Origin: Pseudoalteromonas ulvae UL12
GTDB lineage: Bacteria; Pseudomonadota; Gammaproteobacteria; Enterobacterales; Alteromonadaceae
Length of the DNA stretch: 64,000 bases
Assembly: GCF_014925405.1 (NCBI RefSeq)
Contig: NZ_AQHJ01000022.1
Span: 186,001-250,000, forward strand
Direction of reading: 5' to 3'
Below, piece after piece: positions 39,967 to 49,790 of the stretch. The notes under the pieces were generated by a model. It searched no databases, was not told where the DNA came from, and was given only the letters and a program-made list of their open reading frames with translations. Made by a program: the position numbers and the translations under genes. Position 1 is the first letter of the stretch. The number at the start of each line of letters is the position of its first letter.

Positions 39967-40698
39967 ATGCAACTTTCTCAAGGTTTTCAATATTTTTTAA
40001 GTGGATTTAATTTAATTTCAAATAAAGGGCTTAAACGCTTTGTGTTTATTCCGCTGTTAATCAATTTACTGATTTTCGGTGGTTCGCTCTTTTTTATTGT
40101 CGACTGGCTAACCCAAGGCATCGCTTACTTCAATGACTTTTTACCTAGTTGGTTAAGCTGGCTTGAGTGGTTAATCTGGCCTATCGCAATTTTAGTGATT
40201 TTATTCACCTATTCGACTGTGTTTTCAGTGATCACCAATTTTATCGCTGCCCCGTTTAATGGCTTATTGTCAGAAAAAGTTGAGCTTCACCTCACAGGTC
40301 AACGCGTCAATGATGATGGTTTTGCCGATTTACTCAAAGATGTGCCGCGTATGCTGGGCCGCGAACTCAGTAAATTGCTCTACTATCTACCAAAAGCGAT
40401 CGGCTTTTTTATCTTATTGTGGATTTTACCTGTCGCAGGGCAAATTCTCTGGATAGGCTTTACATGCTGGATGTTTGCTGTGCAGTACAATGATTACCCG
40501 TTTGATAACCACAAAATAAAATTTACCGAGACACGCCATAAACTCAAGCAAAATCAAGGGTTATCTTATGGGTTTGGTCTTGCAGTCATGCTATTTACTA
40601 TGATACCAATAATAAACCTGATTGTGATGCCTGTTGCAGTGTGTGGCGCAACACGTTTATGGGTCGAGCAATTTAGACACGACTATCGCAATGAGTAA
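39967..40698 (+). CDS. cysZ: Sulfate transporter CysZ
   Basis: A 243-aa inner-membrane protein of the CysZ family (EI24 fold) that imports sulfate for cysteine synthesis. Hydrophobic segments lie at about residues 25-48, 66-92, 145-168 and 200-228. The family start (QGFQYFLSGFNLISNKGLKRFVFIP) and PLLINLLIF are clear. GGTGG precedes the ATG. It has its own promoter region, divergent from smc. Confidence 0.9.
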   Translation: MQLSQGFQYFLSGFNLISNKGLKRFVFIPLLINLLIFGGSLFFIVDWLTQGIAYFNDFLPSWLSWLEWLIWPIAILVILFTYSTVFSVITNFIAAPFNGLLSEKVELHLTGQRVNDDGFADLLKDVPRMLGRELSKLLYYLPKAIGFFILLWILPVAGQILWIGFTCWMFAVQYNDYPFDNHKIKFTETRHKLKQNQGLSYGFGLAVMLFTMIPIINLIVMPVAVCGATRLWVEQFRHDYRNE

Positions 40699-40791
40699 TT
40701 ACGATGACTCAGTCGCACATGCGGTGTATTGAGCTAAGCTAATACACTTGCCACTGAACCAACAATTAATAATAACAAGGAGAAAGTGAGT

Positions 40792-41574
40792 ATGAGGATC
40801 CCAATATTTCAAGTTGATGCTTTTTCAGAGCACCAGTTTAAAGGCAACCCTGCTGCAGTCATGCCACTCAATGCTTGGCTCAGTGACGAGCAGTTACAAC
40901 AGATTGCCGCCGAAAACAATTTATCTGAAACTGCTTTTTACATTGTGGACAGCGACCATATTCACTTACGTTGGTTCACTCCGACAACCGAGGTCGACCT
41001 GTGTGGTCATGCAACGTTAGCCACCGCATGGGTATTGGTGAACGAGTACCATTACCCAGAGCAGACAATGCGTTTTAAAACCTGCTCAGGGCTCTTAACC
41101 GTCAAACACGACAATGGTATCTTTGAACTGGATTTCCCAGCTAACCATGCCAAAGAATGCTCGGTCAAAGCCCCTCTTTTGACTGCCTTTGGGGAAACGC
41201 CCCTTGAAATTTTATCGGCTGATGATTATTTGCTGTTATTTAAAGATGAGCAAACCATTCGCGAACTCAAACCTGATTTTGCCTTGTTGTCTCAGTTACC
41301 TTTACGCGGTGTGATTGCAACCGCCCGAGGCGACACGGTTGATTTTGTGTCTCGCTGGTTTGGCCCAAATGTCGGAGTAGAAGAAGATCCGGTGACGGGC
41401 TCTGCCCATACAGTCCTTGCGCCCTACTGGGCAAATAAACTTGATAAAACTCGACTCACTGCCACACAAGTTTCAAAGCGCAGCGGTGATTTAATCTGTG
41501 AACTCAAAGGTGATCGGGTGTTAATTAGTGGCAGAGCAAACCTTTATTTAAAAGGCGAAGTATATTTAGCCTGA
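40792..41574 (+). CDS. PhzF-family isomerase-like protein
   Basis: A 260-aa PhzF/diaminopimelate-epimerase-fold protein. The start at 40792 (MRIPIFQVDAF) has AAGGAG nine bases upstream; the GTG at 40786 is too close to that site. The catalytic Glu is in NNLSETAF (near residue 45). GHATLATAW and DPVTGSAH carry the other active-site residues. PhzF itself isomerises a phenazine precursor, but no phenazine genes are here, so the substrate is unknown. It is followed by a 17-bp hairpin. Confidence 0.9.
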   Translation: MRIPIFQVDAFSEHQFKGNPAAVMPLNAWLSDEQLQQIAAENNLSETAFYIVDSDHIHLRWFTPTTEVDLCGHATLATAWVLVNEYHYPEQTMRFKTCSGLLTVKHDNGIFELDFPANHAKECSVKAPLLTAFGETPLEILSADDYLLLFKDEQTIRELKPDFALLSQLPLRGVIATARGDTVDFVSRWFGPNVGVEEDPVTGSAHTVLAPYWANKLDKTRLTATQVSKRSGDLICELKGDRVLISGRANLYLKGEVYLA

Positions 41575-41584
41575 TAATATCAAC

Positions 41585-41638
41585 GCAGATAGAATAACCG
41601 AAAATTAAGAACATCGTTTTATCGGTTATTCTATCTGC
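41585..41638. terminator. 17-bp perfect inverted repeat after PhzF gene
   Basis: Arm 41585-41601 (GCAGATAGAATAACCGA) pairs perfectly with 41622-41638 around a 20-nt loop. It begins 10 bp after the PhzF stop. There is no T-tract, so termination would need a factor. It could alternatively be a small palindromic element. Confidence 0.45.
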
Positions 41639-42051
41639 AACACTCAATGAAAGATTGATGTTAACCCTACGATCAGCACATCGCTTGAAACGACACATAG
41701 ACCTAGGCAAATTACTAGCCAAACAAATCACCTTATTTTAGTGCAAGCAAGTGACTATTTAGATACAGAAATCCTGTTTAAGATTAAATGCCAATTTTTT
41801 AAGCTAACTCCCACCAGCAATAGCAATGCCCATTATTTAATACACCAAAAATCGACACAAGCATGCTCAAATTTAACACCGATTACGACCCATATGAGTA
41901 TGGAGAATCGATTTTGTTGTTCAATTGACAATAATTTTTATATCTCGCCATAAAACTGCTAAATTTAAGGTCTAGCGATACATGATTTGGCAATGGTTGC
42001 GCTATGACACTCGCTTATCTAGGGTCGAAAATTGATAGAGAGTGTGCTTTG

Positions 42052-42067
42052 CACTCGTTAACGAGTG
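42052..42067. promoter_or_regulatory. 16-bp palindrome in acnB upstream region
   Basis: CACTCGTTAACGAGTG is a perfect palindrome, 233 bp before acnB. GAGTG occurs again just to the left (42040). It could be a regulator site or a small hairpin. No regulator can be named. Confidence 0.35.
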
Positions 42068-42299
42068 AAACAGATAAGTATTCACGATATTGATAGTGAA
42101 CATTTATTTCATATATACAAATTATTATGCAAGTACGATACAATTTGCAGCCGTGTAAAAGGTATCGTCAAAATATCGCAAGTAAAACCAGCTTTTAGTG
42201 TGCTGGTAAAAAAAGCTTTTTCAATAGGGCATTACGAGACACTGTAAAATCAGTTAAAATGCTTAACTTCATATCTAGTTAAAATACCGAGAGTTTTCT

Positions 42300-45113
42300 A
42301 TGAGTTTGTATACAGAATACATGGAAGAAATCCAAACCCGTAAAGCGGAACTTGGATTAAGCCCAAAACCAATCGATAGTGCAGATCTACTATCTGAAAT
42401 CATCGCTCAAATTAAAGATACAAAGAATGAGCACCGTAAAGATTCATTAAACTTCTTTATCTACAATACATTGCCAGGTACGACTAGCGCTGCTGGCGTG
42501 AAAGCACAATTTCTTAAAGAAATAATCTTAGGTCAAGAATCAGTCGCAGAAATCACTGCTGAGTTTGCTTTTGAATTGCTTTCACACATGAAAGGCGGCC
42601 CTTCAATCGAAGTGCTACTTGAACTCGCATTAGGTAATGATGCAGCCGTTGCAACTCAAGCCGCTGACGTACTTAAAACTCAAGTATTCTTATACGATGC
42701 TGACATGGCGCGTATAAAATCAGCATATGAAGCAGGTAACGCTGTTGCTAAAGAATTACTTGAAAGCTTCGCACAAGCTGAGTTTTTCACCAAACTACCT
42801 GAAATCGCAGAAAAAATTGACGTAGTCACTTACATTGCTGGTGAAGGCGATATCTCTACAGATTTATTGTCTCCTGGTAACCAAGCACACTCACGTGCTG
42901 ACCGTGAATTACACGGTAAATGTATGATCACAGAAGAAGCGCAACAAGAAATCGTTGAACTTCAGAAAAAGCACCCAAATGCAAAAGTAATGCTGATTGC
43001 TGAAAAAGGCACCATGGGCGTAGGTTCATCACGTATGTCGGGTGTGAACAACGTTGCACTTTGGGCCGGTAAACAAGCAAGTCCTTACGTGCCATTCATT
43101 AACATTGCTCCTGTTGTTGCTGGTACTAACGGTATCGCGCCAATCTTCTTAACCACGGTTGATGTAACCGGTGGTATTGGTCTTGACCTTAAAAACTGGG
43201 TGAAGAAAACCGATGAAAATGGCAATACAGTCACCGATGCAAATGGCGATGCTGTGCTTGAAGAAGCTTACTCTGTTGCAACGGGTACTGTGTTAACCAT
43301 TAATACTAAAGAGAAAAAACTTTATAACGGTGACAAAGAATTAGTTGATGTATCATCAGCATTCACACCGCAAAAAGTTGAGTTCATGAAAGCAGGTGGT
43401 TCTTACGCTGTTGTTTTCGGTAAAAAACTACAAACGTTTGCTGCTGAAACTTTAGGCATTGCTACACCACTTGTTTATGCACCATCTAAAGAAATTTCAC
43501 ACGCAGGCCAAGGCCTAACAGCGGTTGAAAAAATCTTCAACCGTAATGCAGTAGGTGTATTGTCTGACTCTCCACTTCACGCGGGCTCAAATGTGCGTGT
43601 TAAAGTGAATATCGTTGGTTCGCAAGATACAACGGGCCCTATGACCTCTCAAGAACTTGAAGCTATGGCTGCTTCAACGATTTCACCTCTTGTTGATGGT
43701 GCCTACCAGTCTGGTTGTCATACTGCGTCGGTTTGGGATAGCAAAGCACAAGCAAACATTCCTAAGCTAATGGCGTTCATGAATAAATTCGGTTTGATCA
43801 CTGCACGTGATCCTGAAGGTATTTACCATTCAATGACTGACGTTATTCACAAAGTACTCAACGACATCACTGTTGATGACCGTTCAATCATTATTGGTGG
43901 TGACTCGCATACTCGTATGTCTAAAGGTGTTGCATTTGGTGCCGACTCTGGCACGGTTGCAATTGCACTGGCTACAGGCGAATCAGCCATGCCAATTCCT
44001 GACTCAGTAAAAGTCACGTTTAAAGGCGCAATGGCTAAGCACATGGACTTCCGTGATGTTGTACACGCCACGCAAGCACAAATGCTGAAGCAATTTGGTG
44101 GTGAGAACGTTTTCCAAGGTCGCATCATTGAAGTGCACATTGGTACGTTAATGGCTGACCAAGCGTTTACCTTCACTGACTGGACTGCAGAAATGAAAGC
44201 AAAAGCTTCAATCTGTATTTCAAACGACGAAACACTGATCAAATCAATTGAACTGGCTAAAAGCCGTATTCAGATCATGATCAACAAAGGAATGGATAAC
44301 AAAGCGCAAACACTTCAAGGTCTTATCGACTTAGCTGACAAGCGTATTGCTGGAATAAAATCAGGTGAAGAACCTGCATTAGCACCAGATGACAACGCGA
44401 AGTATTTCGCAGAAGTGGTCGTTGATCTAAACGAAATCGTTGAGCCAATGATTGCCGATCCAGACGTGAACAATGACGATGTATCCAAGCGTTATACCCA
44501 CGATGTCATTCGCCCTGTATCTTTCTATAACGACAAGCCAGTTGACTTAGGGTTTGTTGGTTCGTGTATGGTTCATAAAGGCGATATGAAGATCATCGCT
44601 CACATGCTACGTAACCTTGAAAAGAAAAATGGCTCAATCGAGTTTAAAGCTCCGCTAGTTGTTGCGCCACCAACGTATAACATCGTTGATGAACTAAAAG
44701 CAGAAGGCGATTGGGATATTCTATCTAAGTACGCAGGTTTTGAATTTGACGATGCGAAACCTAAAACAGCGGCACGTACAAAATACGAAAATATTTTATA
44801 CCTAGAACGCCCTGGCTGTAACTTATGTATGGGTAACCAAGAAAAAGCAGAACCTGGCGACACAGTTATCGCAACATCAACGCGTCTTTTCCAAGGTCGT
44901 GTTGTAGCCGATACAACTGAAAAGAAAGGTGAATCTTTGCTGGGTTCAACCCCGTTAGTTGTTCTTTCAACTGTACTAGGTCGTTTCCCTTCAATGGACG
45001 AGTATAAAGCTGCAGTAGAAGGCATTGACCTGACTGCATTTACCCCTGTTGAAGAAGCAATGACAACTAAGTTCAATGCTGGACAAGTGGTACCTGTAAA
45101 GGTTGTTAACTAA
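42300..45113 (+). CDS. acnB: Aconitate hydratase B
   Basis: A 937-aa bifunctional aconitase/2-methylisocitrate dehydratase of the TCA cycle. It begins with the HEAT-like domain specific to AcnB (about residues 1-155), then the swivel domain and the catalytic domains. The [4Fe-4S] cysteines are in YQSGCHTAS and in RPGCNLCMGNQ. It is longer than E. coli AcnB (865 aa), partly from an extra stretch (WVKKTDENGNTVTDANGDA) around residues 299-317. GAGAG precedes the ATG. An intrinsic terminator follows at 45134. Confidence 0.97.
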   Translation: MSLYTEYMEEIQTRKAELGLSPKPIDSADLLSEIIAQIKDTKNEHRKDSLNFFIYNTLPGTTSAAGVKAQFLKEIILGQESVAEITAEFAFELLSHMKGGPSIEVLLELALGNDAAVATQAADVLKTQVFLYDADMARIKSAYEAGNAVAKELLESFAQAEFFTKLPEIAEKIDVVTYIAGEGDISTDLLSPGNQAHSRADRELHGKCMITEEAQQEIVELQKKHPNAKVMLIAEKGTMGVGSSRMSGVNNVALWAGKQASPYVPFINIAPVVAGTNGIAPIFLTTVDVTGGIGLDLKNWVKKTDENGNTVTDANGDAVLEEAYSVATGTVLTINTKEKKLYNGDKELVDVSSAFTPQKVEFMKAGGSYAVVFGKKLQTFAAETLGIATPLVYAPSKEISHAGQGLTAVEKIFNRNAVGVLSDSPLHAGSNVRVKVNIVGSQDTTGPMTSQELEAMAASTISPLVDGAYQSGCHTASVWDSKAQANIPKLMAFMNKFGLITARDPEGIYHSMTDVIHKVLNDITVDDRSIIIGGDSHTRMSKGVAFGADSGTVAIALATGESAMPIPDSVKVTFKGAMAKHMDFRDVVHATQAQMLKQFGGENVFQGRIIEVHIGTLMADQAFTFTDWTAEMKAKASICISNDETLIKSIELAKSRIQIMINKGMDNKAQTLQGLIDLADKRIAGIKSGEEPALAPDDNAKYFAEVVVDLNEIVEPMIADPDVNNDDVSKRYTHDVIRPVSFYNDKPVDLGFVGSCMVHKGDMKIIAHMLRNLEKKNGSIEFKAPLVVAPPTYNIVDELKAEGDWDILSKYAGFEFDDAKPKTAARTKYENILYLERPGCNLCMGNQEKAEPGDTVIATSTRLFQGRVVADTTEKKGESLLGSTPLVVLSTVLGRFPSMDEYKAAVEGIDLTAFTPVEEAMTTKFNAGQVVPVKVVN

Positions 45114-45133
45114 TTCTTAAGAATTAAGTAACG

Positions 45134-45161
45134 AAAAAGCGCGTTTATAACGCGCTTTTTT
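45134..45161 (+). terminator. Intrinsic terminator of acnB
   Basis: AAAAAGCGCG, 7-nt loop, CGCGCTTTTT then T: strong stem with T-tract, 21 bp after the acnB stop. Confidence 0.88.
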
Positions 45162-45408
45162 ATGCCCTAAAAAAGTAGTTCTACTCGACGTTAAACTGAC
45201 TTAGCTGACAATCAGCTGATGGATGACACTAGGCTTCTTTGTAAACTTACCATGCATTTTACATCACCTAATTACCCGCTATTAACAGCCACCTCGGGAT
45301 TGTTATAGTCACATTCGAACTGAATCATGTTGGCAATAGAGCTATGCACAATCAGCCTTGAAGATTATTTCCCTTTAGCTGGTGTTTTTATCTTCTGGCG
45401 TTTTATAT
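45162..45408. other. Intergenic, between acnB and nhaD terminators
   Basis: About 250 bp between the two convergent units. I see no gene or repeat. Confidence 0.6.
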
Positions 45409-45438
45409 AAAAAAGGGAAGCTAACGCTTCCCTTTTTT
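45409..45438. terminator. Intrinsic terminator of nhaD
   Basis: AAAAAAGGGAAGC, loop TAAC, GCTTCCCTTTTTT: a 13-bp perfect stem with A/T runs on both sides, directly after the nhaD stop. It can act in both directions. Confidence 0.88.
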
Positions 45439-45442
45439 AACC

Positions 45443-46900
45443 TTATGAATAAATGCTAAACAGCTCTGCATTGATCCAAAGATGTACAAGAATACTCGCG
45501 GCATAACCAAGAGCAATGACGGGCGCCCATTTTAAATGCCCAAAGAAAGTATAATAACCTCGGGCTTGGCCCATCAATGCCACACCCGCAGCAGAGCCAA
45601 TAGAGAGTAAGCTTCCGCCGACCCCTGCTGTTAATGTGATTAACAGCCATTGACCATGGGATAACTCCGGCGACATCGCTAGCACTGCAAACATCACAGG
45701 AATGTTATCGATGACTGCTGAAATCAGCCCGAGTAGAACATTTGCTGTGGTGGCAGACATGCCCCCATACAGCACTTCAGACATCAAGGTTAAATAACCT
45801 AAAAAGCCCAGTCCACCCACGCAAATAACAATGCCGTAAAAGAATAACAAGGTATCCCACTCAGCACGAGAGACTTTAGCAAACACATCAAACGGCACCA
45901 CACTGCCTAACGACTGCAAGCGTTTGTCGTCTCCCTTACTTTCGGCTTGAGCTTTTTTACGAGCCAATGAGCCTGGAAGTGTCATACGAAGGAAATAACC
46001 GAAGAACTGTAAATAACCTAAGCCCATCATCATGCCTAATACCGGAGGCAAATGCAGTAAGCTATGGCACAACACAGCGGTCGCAACAGTGAGTAAGAAT
46101 AAACATAAAATACGGATCGCACCGCGCTTTAGCTCGACGTCTTCTTGCGCAGCTGCGGGTTGTTTACGCTCCACAAAGAAACTCATCACCGCCGCTGGCA
46201 CTAAATAATTCGTCACTGAAGGTAAGAACAAAGCAAAGAATTCTATAAACTCCACTTTACCAGCTTGCCACACCATCAGGGTGGTAATATCACCAAATGG
46301 ACTAAATGCCCCACCCGCATTCGCTGCAATCACTATGTTAATACAACACAAATTAATAAACTTTTTATCACCCTCTGCAACTTTCATCACCACTGCACAC
46401 ATTAATAAGGCCGTGGTTAAGTTATCTGCAATAGGAGAAATAAAGAACGATAACCAGCCCGTTAGCCAAAACAAAGCAGGATAACTAAAGCCTTTTCGCA
46501 CCATCCAAGCGCGTAACGCATCAAAAACACGTCGCTCTTCAAGCGCATTGATATAAGTCATGGCTACTAATAAAAACAGCATTAACTCAGCAAACTCAAG
46601 TAAATTATGCCTAAACGCCGCCTCTGTCACACCCGGCATGCCATTATTAATGTAATAACTACCGATTAGAATCCAAATCAAACCCGCTGCCACTAACACC
46701 GGTTTTGATTTACGCATATGAAGTTTTTCTTCAAGCATAACCAGCGCATAGGCCAATACAAAAATAGCGATACAAATAAAGCCTACCGTGCTGGTTGTTA
46801 AATCAAGGGGCTGCCCGCCGGTGGTGGATGCAGCCAATAAAGATGGCGTGAACAGCAAAGAGCTGAGCACTAATAGACATAAATACAACTTATTATTCAT
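45443..46900 (-). CDS. nhaD: Na+/H+ antiporter NhaD
   Basis: A 485-aa NhaD-type sodium/proton antiporter of the ion-transporter superfamily. There is an N-terminal signal-like segment (MNNKLYLCLLVLSSLLF) and about 12 transmembrane helices. The conserved SPIADNLTTALLM and NAGGAFSPFGDITTLMVW segments carry the residues implicated in Na+ binding. I use the ATG at 46900 with AAGG upstream; the frame to 46957 is not needed. A marine salt-adaptation role is expected. It is monocistronic. Confidence 0.93.
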   Translation of the reverse strand: MNNKLYLCLLVLSSLLFTPSLLAASTTGGQPLDLTTSTVGFICIAIFVLAYALVMLEEKLHMRKSKPVLVAAGLIWILIGSYYINNGMPGVTEAAFRHNLLEFAELMLFLLVAMTYINALEERRVFDALRAWMVRKGFSYPALFWLTGWLSFFISPIADNLTTALLMCAVVMKVAEGDKKFINLCCINIVIAANAGGAFSPFGDITTLMVWQAGKVEFIEFFALFLPSVTNYLVPAAVMSFFVERKQPAAAQEDVELKRGAIRILCLFLLTVATAVLCHSLLHLPPVLGMMMGLGYLQFFGYFLRMTLPGSLARKKAQAESKGDDKRLQSLGSVVPFDVFAKVSRAEWDTLLFFYGIVICVGGLGFLGYLTLMSEVLYGGMSATTANVLLGLISAVIDNIPVMFAVLAMSPELSHGQWLLITLTAGVGGSLLSIGSAAGVALMGQARGYYTFFGHLKWAPVIALGYAASILVHLWINAELFSIYS

Positions 46901-47249
46901 CGTGATGCCTTGTATAGAAGTGACAGGAGTTGTTATAAATCGCGCGCACTTTAACACATAAAATTAACAACCTGCATACGACAGAAGTCGAAATTTCAGC
47001 ATTTTTAACGAATAGCGAAAATAACACACAAAAATGTGCTTAATTGAGTTAAATAGAGGAGTTCACAACGGTCAAAATAAACAAAGAAATGAGGCTCATA
47101 CCGATAAGTGCAGATGAGCCATTATTGAAACAGCAACTTGGTTTTGCCATAACTTTCGCTTATGTATGTTTAGCTAAAAGTCGTTAAAGAACTGACCCTA
47201 ATCACTGGCTATTAAGACTACACAGCAAAACCACATAAGCGGTTACGTT
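46901..47249. other. Intergenic region, about 350 bp
   Basis: Upstream of nhaD and downstream of the small membrane gene. No gene, hairpin or repeat is evident. Confidence 0.55.
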
Positions 47250-47561
47250 TTATACGTTCAGTTTTGTTTCTTGCGAGCAACTAAGTGAGTCTAATCTCTT
47301 AAATCTATCAGGCATTACAGCGTAAATTACAGAACACAAAGTAATGATATAGGACGCAAGAAAAATAAACCCTATGGTCAAAAACGCATCGGTTTTACAT
47401 TGTTCATCTGCCATCGAACAATAATAAAAATCAACCAGTATGGGGGTTAACGCTCCCATCAAAACAATCAGTAAATAACTGCTTCTCTCTGAGAGTTTTA
47501 ATTGAATGATAATTGACAATATTATAAATACGGGTGCCACTGTGATGAGAATTGACGTCAT
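47250..47561 (-). CDS. Small membrane protein, unknown function
   Basis: A 103-aa protein with three hydrophobic segments (about residues 3-21, 27-46, 60-85) and a polar C-terminus. I use the start MTSILITVAPVF at 47561, with AAGGA eight bases upstream; the frame to 47609 lacks a site. I do not recognise a family. It is the last of a run of four minus-strand accessory-looking genes. Confidence 0.55.
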   Translation of the reverse strand: MTSILITVAPVFIILSIIIQLKLSERSSYLLIVLMGALTPILVDFYYCSMADEQCKTDAFLTIGFIFLASYIITLCSVIYAVMPDRFKRLDSLSCSQETKLNV

Positions 47562-47842
47562 CGAAACTATCCTTGTTTGTTTTTGGCATCGAGCCAACGC
47601 TATGAACACGTATAAGCATAGCTAACATTTACGAAAAATACTGGCCAGTTAAGTAAATATTATACGTAGGTTACGCGTTTATTTGACTCACGTTTCGACA
47701 ATCTCCACCGCAACCGGAACAACTGAAAAAACCAATCAGCCAGAGATAGCTTGAAGATTAAACAAGCTTACGATTGGTGAGCGCAACGCTTAGCTAAGCA
47801 GAAAAATTCACTTAGGCTAAACCGCGCAGTGCAAACCAACGG

Positions 47843-49051
47843 TTACTTACTTCGTCCAATATTTAAAAACGAGTCTAAAACTTCAAAAGTGAAATCTTGA
47901 AACCTCTCTTCACAATGCGCGTTCACACCACAGTTTGCAAATGCGGTAATACTTATATCACCATCAGGTATATAAATATTTTGAGTAAAATAGCCAAACT
48001 CTGTACCACCATGGTGATAGAATTTTTTCCCATTCACTTTTTCCACCCAAATACCAAGCCCATAATAAAAGTCTGATGAAGGATAAAATCGTGGCCCACT
48101 AGATTCGACCAAATTATCTTCACCGATCATGTCCACCCTTACGCTGGGACTAATGACATTATTGTCAACCACAATAGCTCTTAATAGTTTAGCCATATCA
48201 TTAACACTTGAAGCCAAAGGAGCATCGGACGTGGCTGTTGTTCCAATAATTTCTTTAGTATCAAACCACACATTCATTGGCAGTGGAAAAGTTGGATCTT
48301 CATCATTTATAAAGAACCCCGAAGCCGGCTCAGGTTTATGCTCTTCAACACCCTTTGAATAGCTGGATGTCATGTTTAATGGTAACAAAACTTTATTTCT
48401 AATAGCTTTTGACGGGTGTGCTTTTAATACGCGCTCCAAAATTACTCCAGCTAATGCATAACCCGTATTTGAATATGAATGCCCTTCTCCAGGCTTAAAG
48501 TCGGCTGGTTGGTTCAATGCAAAGCTTAAAGGAAACATGTCTGTAGTCACTTTATCTTTTAGAGCGTATTGCGCTTTAAAAAAATCATACTCACCAGCGT
48601 CGTTATATTCAAAAATTCCGCTGGTGTGATTTAACAGCTGCCGCAAAGTCATTTTGTCTGAATATTGAATTTTACTTAGTAACTGACTGTCAAGATATTG
48701 ATTTATAGGTGCATCGAGACTGATAACGCCTTCATCCGCCAACATAGCCACCAAAAGCGCAGTTAATTTTTTACCCGCACTGCCATTGGGTATGACAACA
48801 TCGGTTGTCATTGGCCTCTTTTTTTCTAAGTCTTTAAAACCAGCACTACCAATGTAACAACCACTTTTTGATTCAACCAAGAGTACCGCACCGGGGATGT
48901 GCTTAGAGATAAGATTATCTAGCATAGGTTGATATTTATAGTGGTAATCAACACGCTTGTTTGCTTGTTTTTCTCCCTGCACACTACTGGAGAATAAAAA
49001 TGCAATAATAATGAGCAGTTTAAATAAGTAATCTTTCTTCATAAGATTCAT
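47843..49051 (-). CDS. Serine hydrolase, beta-lactamase class C-like
   Basis: A 402-aa secreted protein of the beta-lactamase/penicillin-binding-protein-like family (Pfam Beta-lactamase). Signal peptide is residues 8-26 (LLIIIAFLFSSSVQG). Catalytic motifs: SxxK as SAGK (91-94), YxN as YSN (193-195), and a third motif HHGGTEFG near the C-terminus in place of KTG. Substrates in this family include esters, D-amino peptides and beta-lactams; resistance cannot be claimed. It has no strong Shine-Dalgarno. Confidence 0.85.
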   Translation of the reverse strand: MNLMKKDYLFKLLIIIAFLFSSSVQGEKQANKRVDYHYKYQPMLDNLISKHIPGAVLLVESKSGCYIGSAGFKDLEKKRPMTTDVVIPNGSAGKKLTALLVAMLADEGVISLDAPINQYLDSQLLSKIQYSDKMTLRQLLNHTSGIFEYNDAGEYDFFKAQYALKDKVTTDMFPLSFALNQPADFKPGEGHSYSNTGYALAGVILERVLKAHPSKAIRNKVLLPLNMTSSYSKGVEEHKPEPASGFFINDEDPTFPLPMNVWFDTKEIIGTTATSDAPLASSVNDMAKLLRAIVVDNNVISPSVRVDMIGEDNLVESSGPRFYPSSDFYYGLGIWVEKVNGKKFYHHGGTEFGYFTQNIYIPDGDISITAFANCGVNAHCEERFQDFTFEVLDSFLNIGRSK

Positions 49052-49222
49052 TCATAACTCAAATATATCGGCAAGTGCAGCCATACCGACCAAAACAGCG
49101 AGGAACTTGTTGCGAGTGCAACGGCAGGTGACCACGATTGTTATGTTTGTTTAAAGCCACACCAAGCCTGAATAAGGTTTGTTTCTCGAACTTAATGAGC
49201 AACTTAACCTGTTTGTTAGCCG

Positions 49223-49579
49223 CTAAACGCTCAGGTAACACAATATACTGACCAACATAAATAACACCCATGAAAAGTGCTTACCTTTGGTAAAATATGC
49301 CGAGCAGATTGAACTCACTAAAAACACCACCGCTACAACATTTAATAAATGGCTTGTGCTTTCAGGGCTATAAGATACCAATAAAGCAGCGAAACCAAAC
49401 CAAGCAAATGACGTAACATGCCAAGCAAATCTTAACGTACCTTTGGTAAATACATCACTGCCGTATAAATGAGGCAAGTTATCGCGTTTAAACAAGCGGA
49501 TTAAAATATACTTTTCACCTAATACCGAGTGGATCAGGCCACAAAAAACCAATATTAACGAAGCAAGCAGAATCATCAA
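49223..49579 (-). CDS. Small membrane protein, unknown function
   Basis: A 118-aa protein with four hydrophobic segments (about residues 2-18, 52-70, 78-93, 100-117). The cytoplasmic loop contains EKYILIRLFKRDNLPHL and TKGTLRFAWHVTS. Its layout resembles small hypothetical membrane proteins of marine gammaproteobacteria. AAGGAAATTTG precedes the ATG. Function unknown. Confidence 0.65.
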   Translation of the reverse strand: MMILLASLILVFCGLIHSVLGEKYILIRLFKRDNLPHLYGSDVFTKGTLRFAWHVTSFAWFGFAALLVSYSPESTSHLLNVVAVVFLVSSICSAYFTKGKHFSWVLFMLVSILCYLSV

Positions 49580-49790
49580 ATTTCCTTATGTGGCTAACGA
49601 GCCTGCAGACTAACTCGTTTTAAATTTGTTTTAATTAATCAACAAACGATAACTGAGTTCCTATTTTGATTCAATTATTTAGTCGGTTTGAGGTGTGCTT
49701 AGTTATACTAGCTTGATTGATACTTTTAGCACTCTGTTCAAAATAGCCTATTGATTGTCAAGCCAACAAACGAGCTAATGATGTAATTTA

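Larger units (their letters stand above)
41575..42299. other. Intergenic region, 725 bp, upstream of acnB
   Basis: It holds a 17-bp perfect hairpin (41585-41638) and a 16-bp palindrome (42052-42067). Short frames at 41741-41953 and 42065-42247 have no ribosome-binding site and unlikely composition. A TTAAAAT stretch and GAGAG near 42270-42296 belong to the acnB leader. Confidence 0.55.

Noticed and set aside
42065..42247. 60-codon frame upstream of acnB
   Set aside because: It starts with GTG without a Shine-Dalgarno and shows no family; judged leader sequence.
47843..49051. Calling the serine hydrolase an antibiotic-resistance beta-lactamase
   Set aside because: It has SxxK and YxN but HHGG in place of the KTG motif; many such proteins are esterases or peptidases.
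49059..49271. Minus-strand 70-codon frame between the membrane gene and the serine hydrolase gene
   Set aside because: It overlaps the end of the membrane protein gene, has no ribosome-binding site and has intergenic-like composition.
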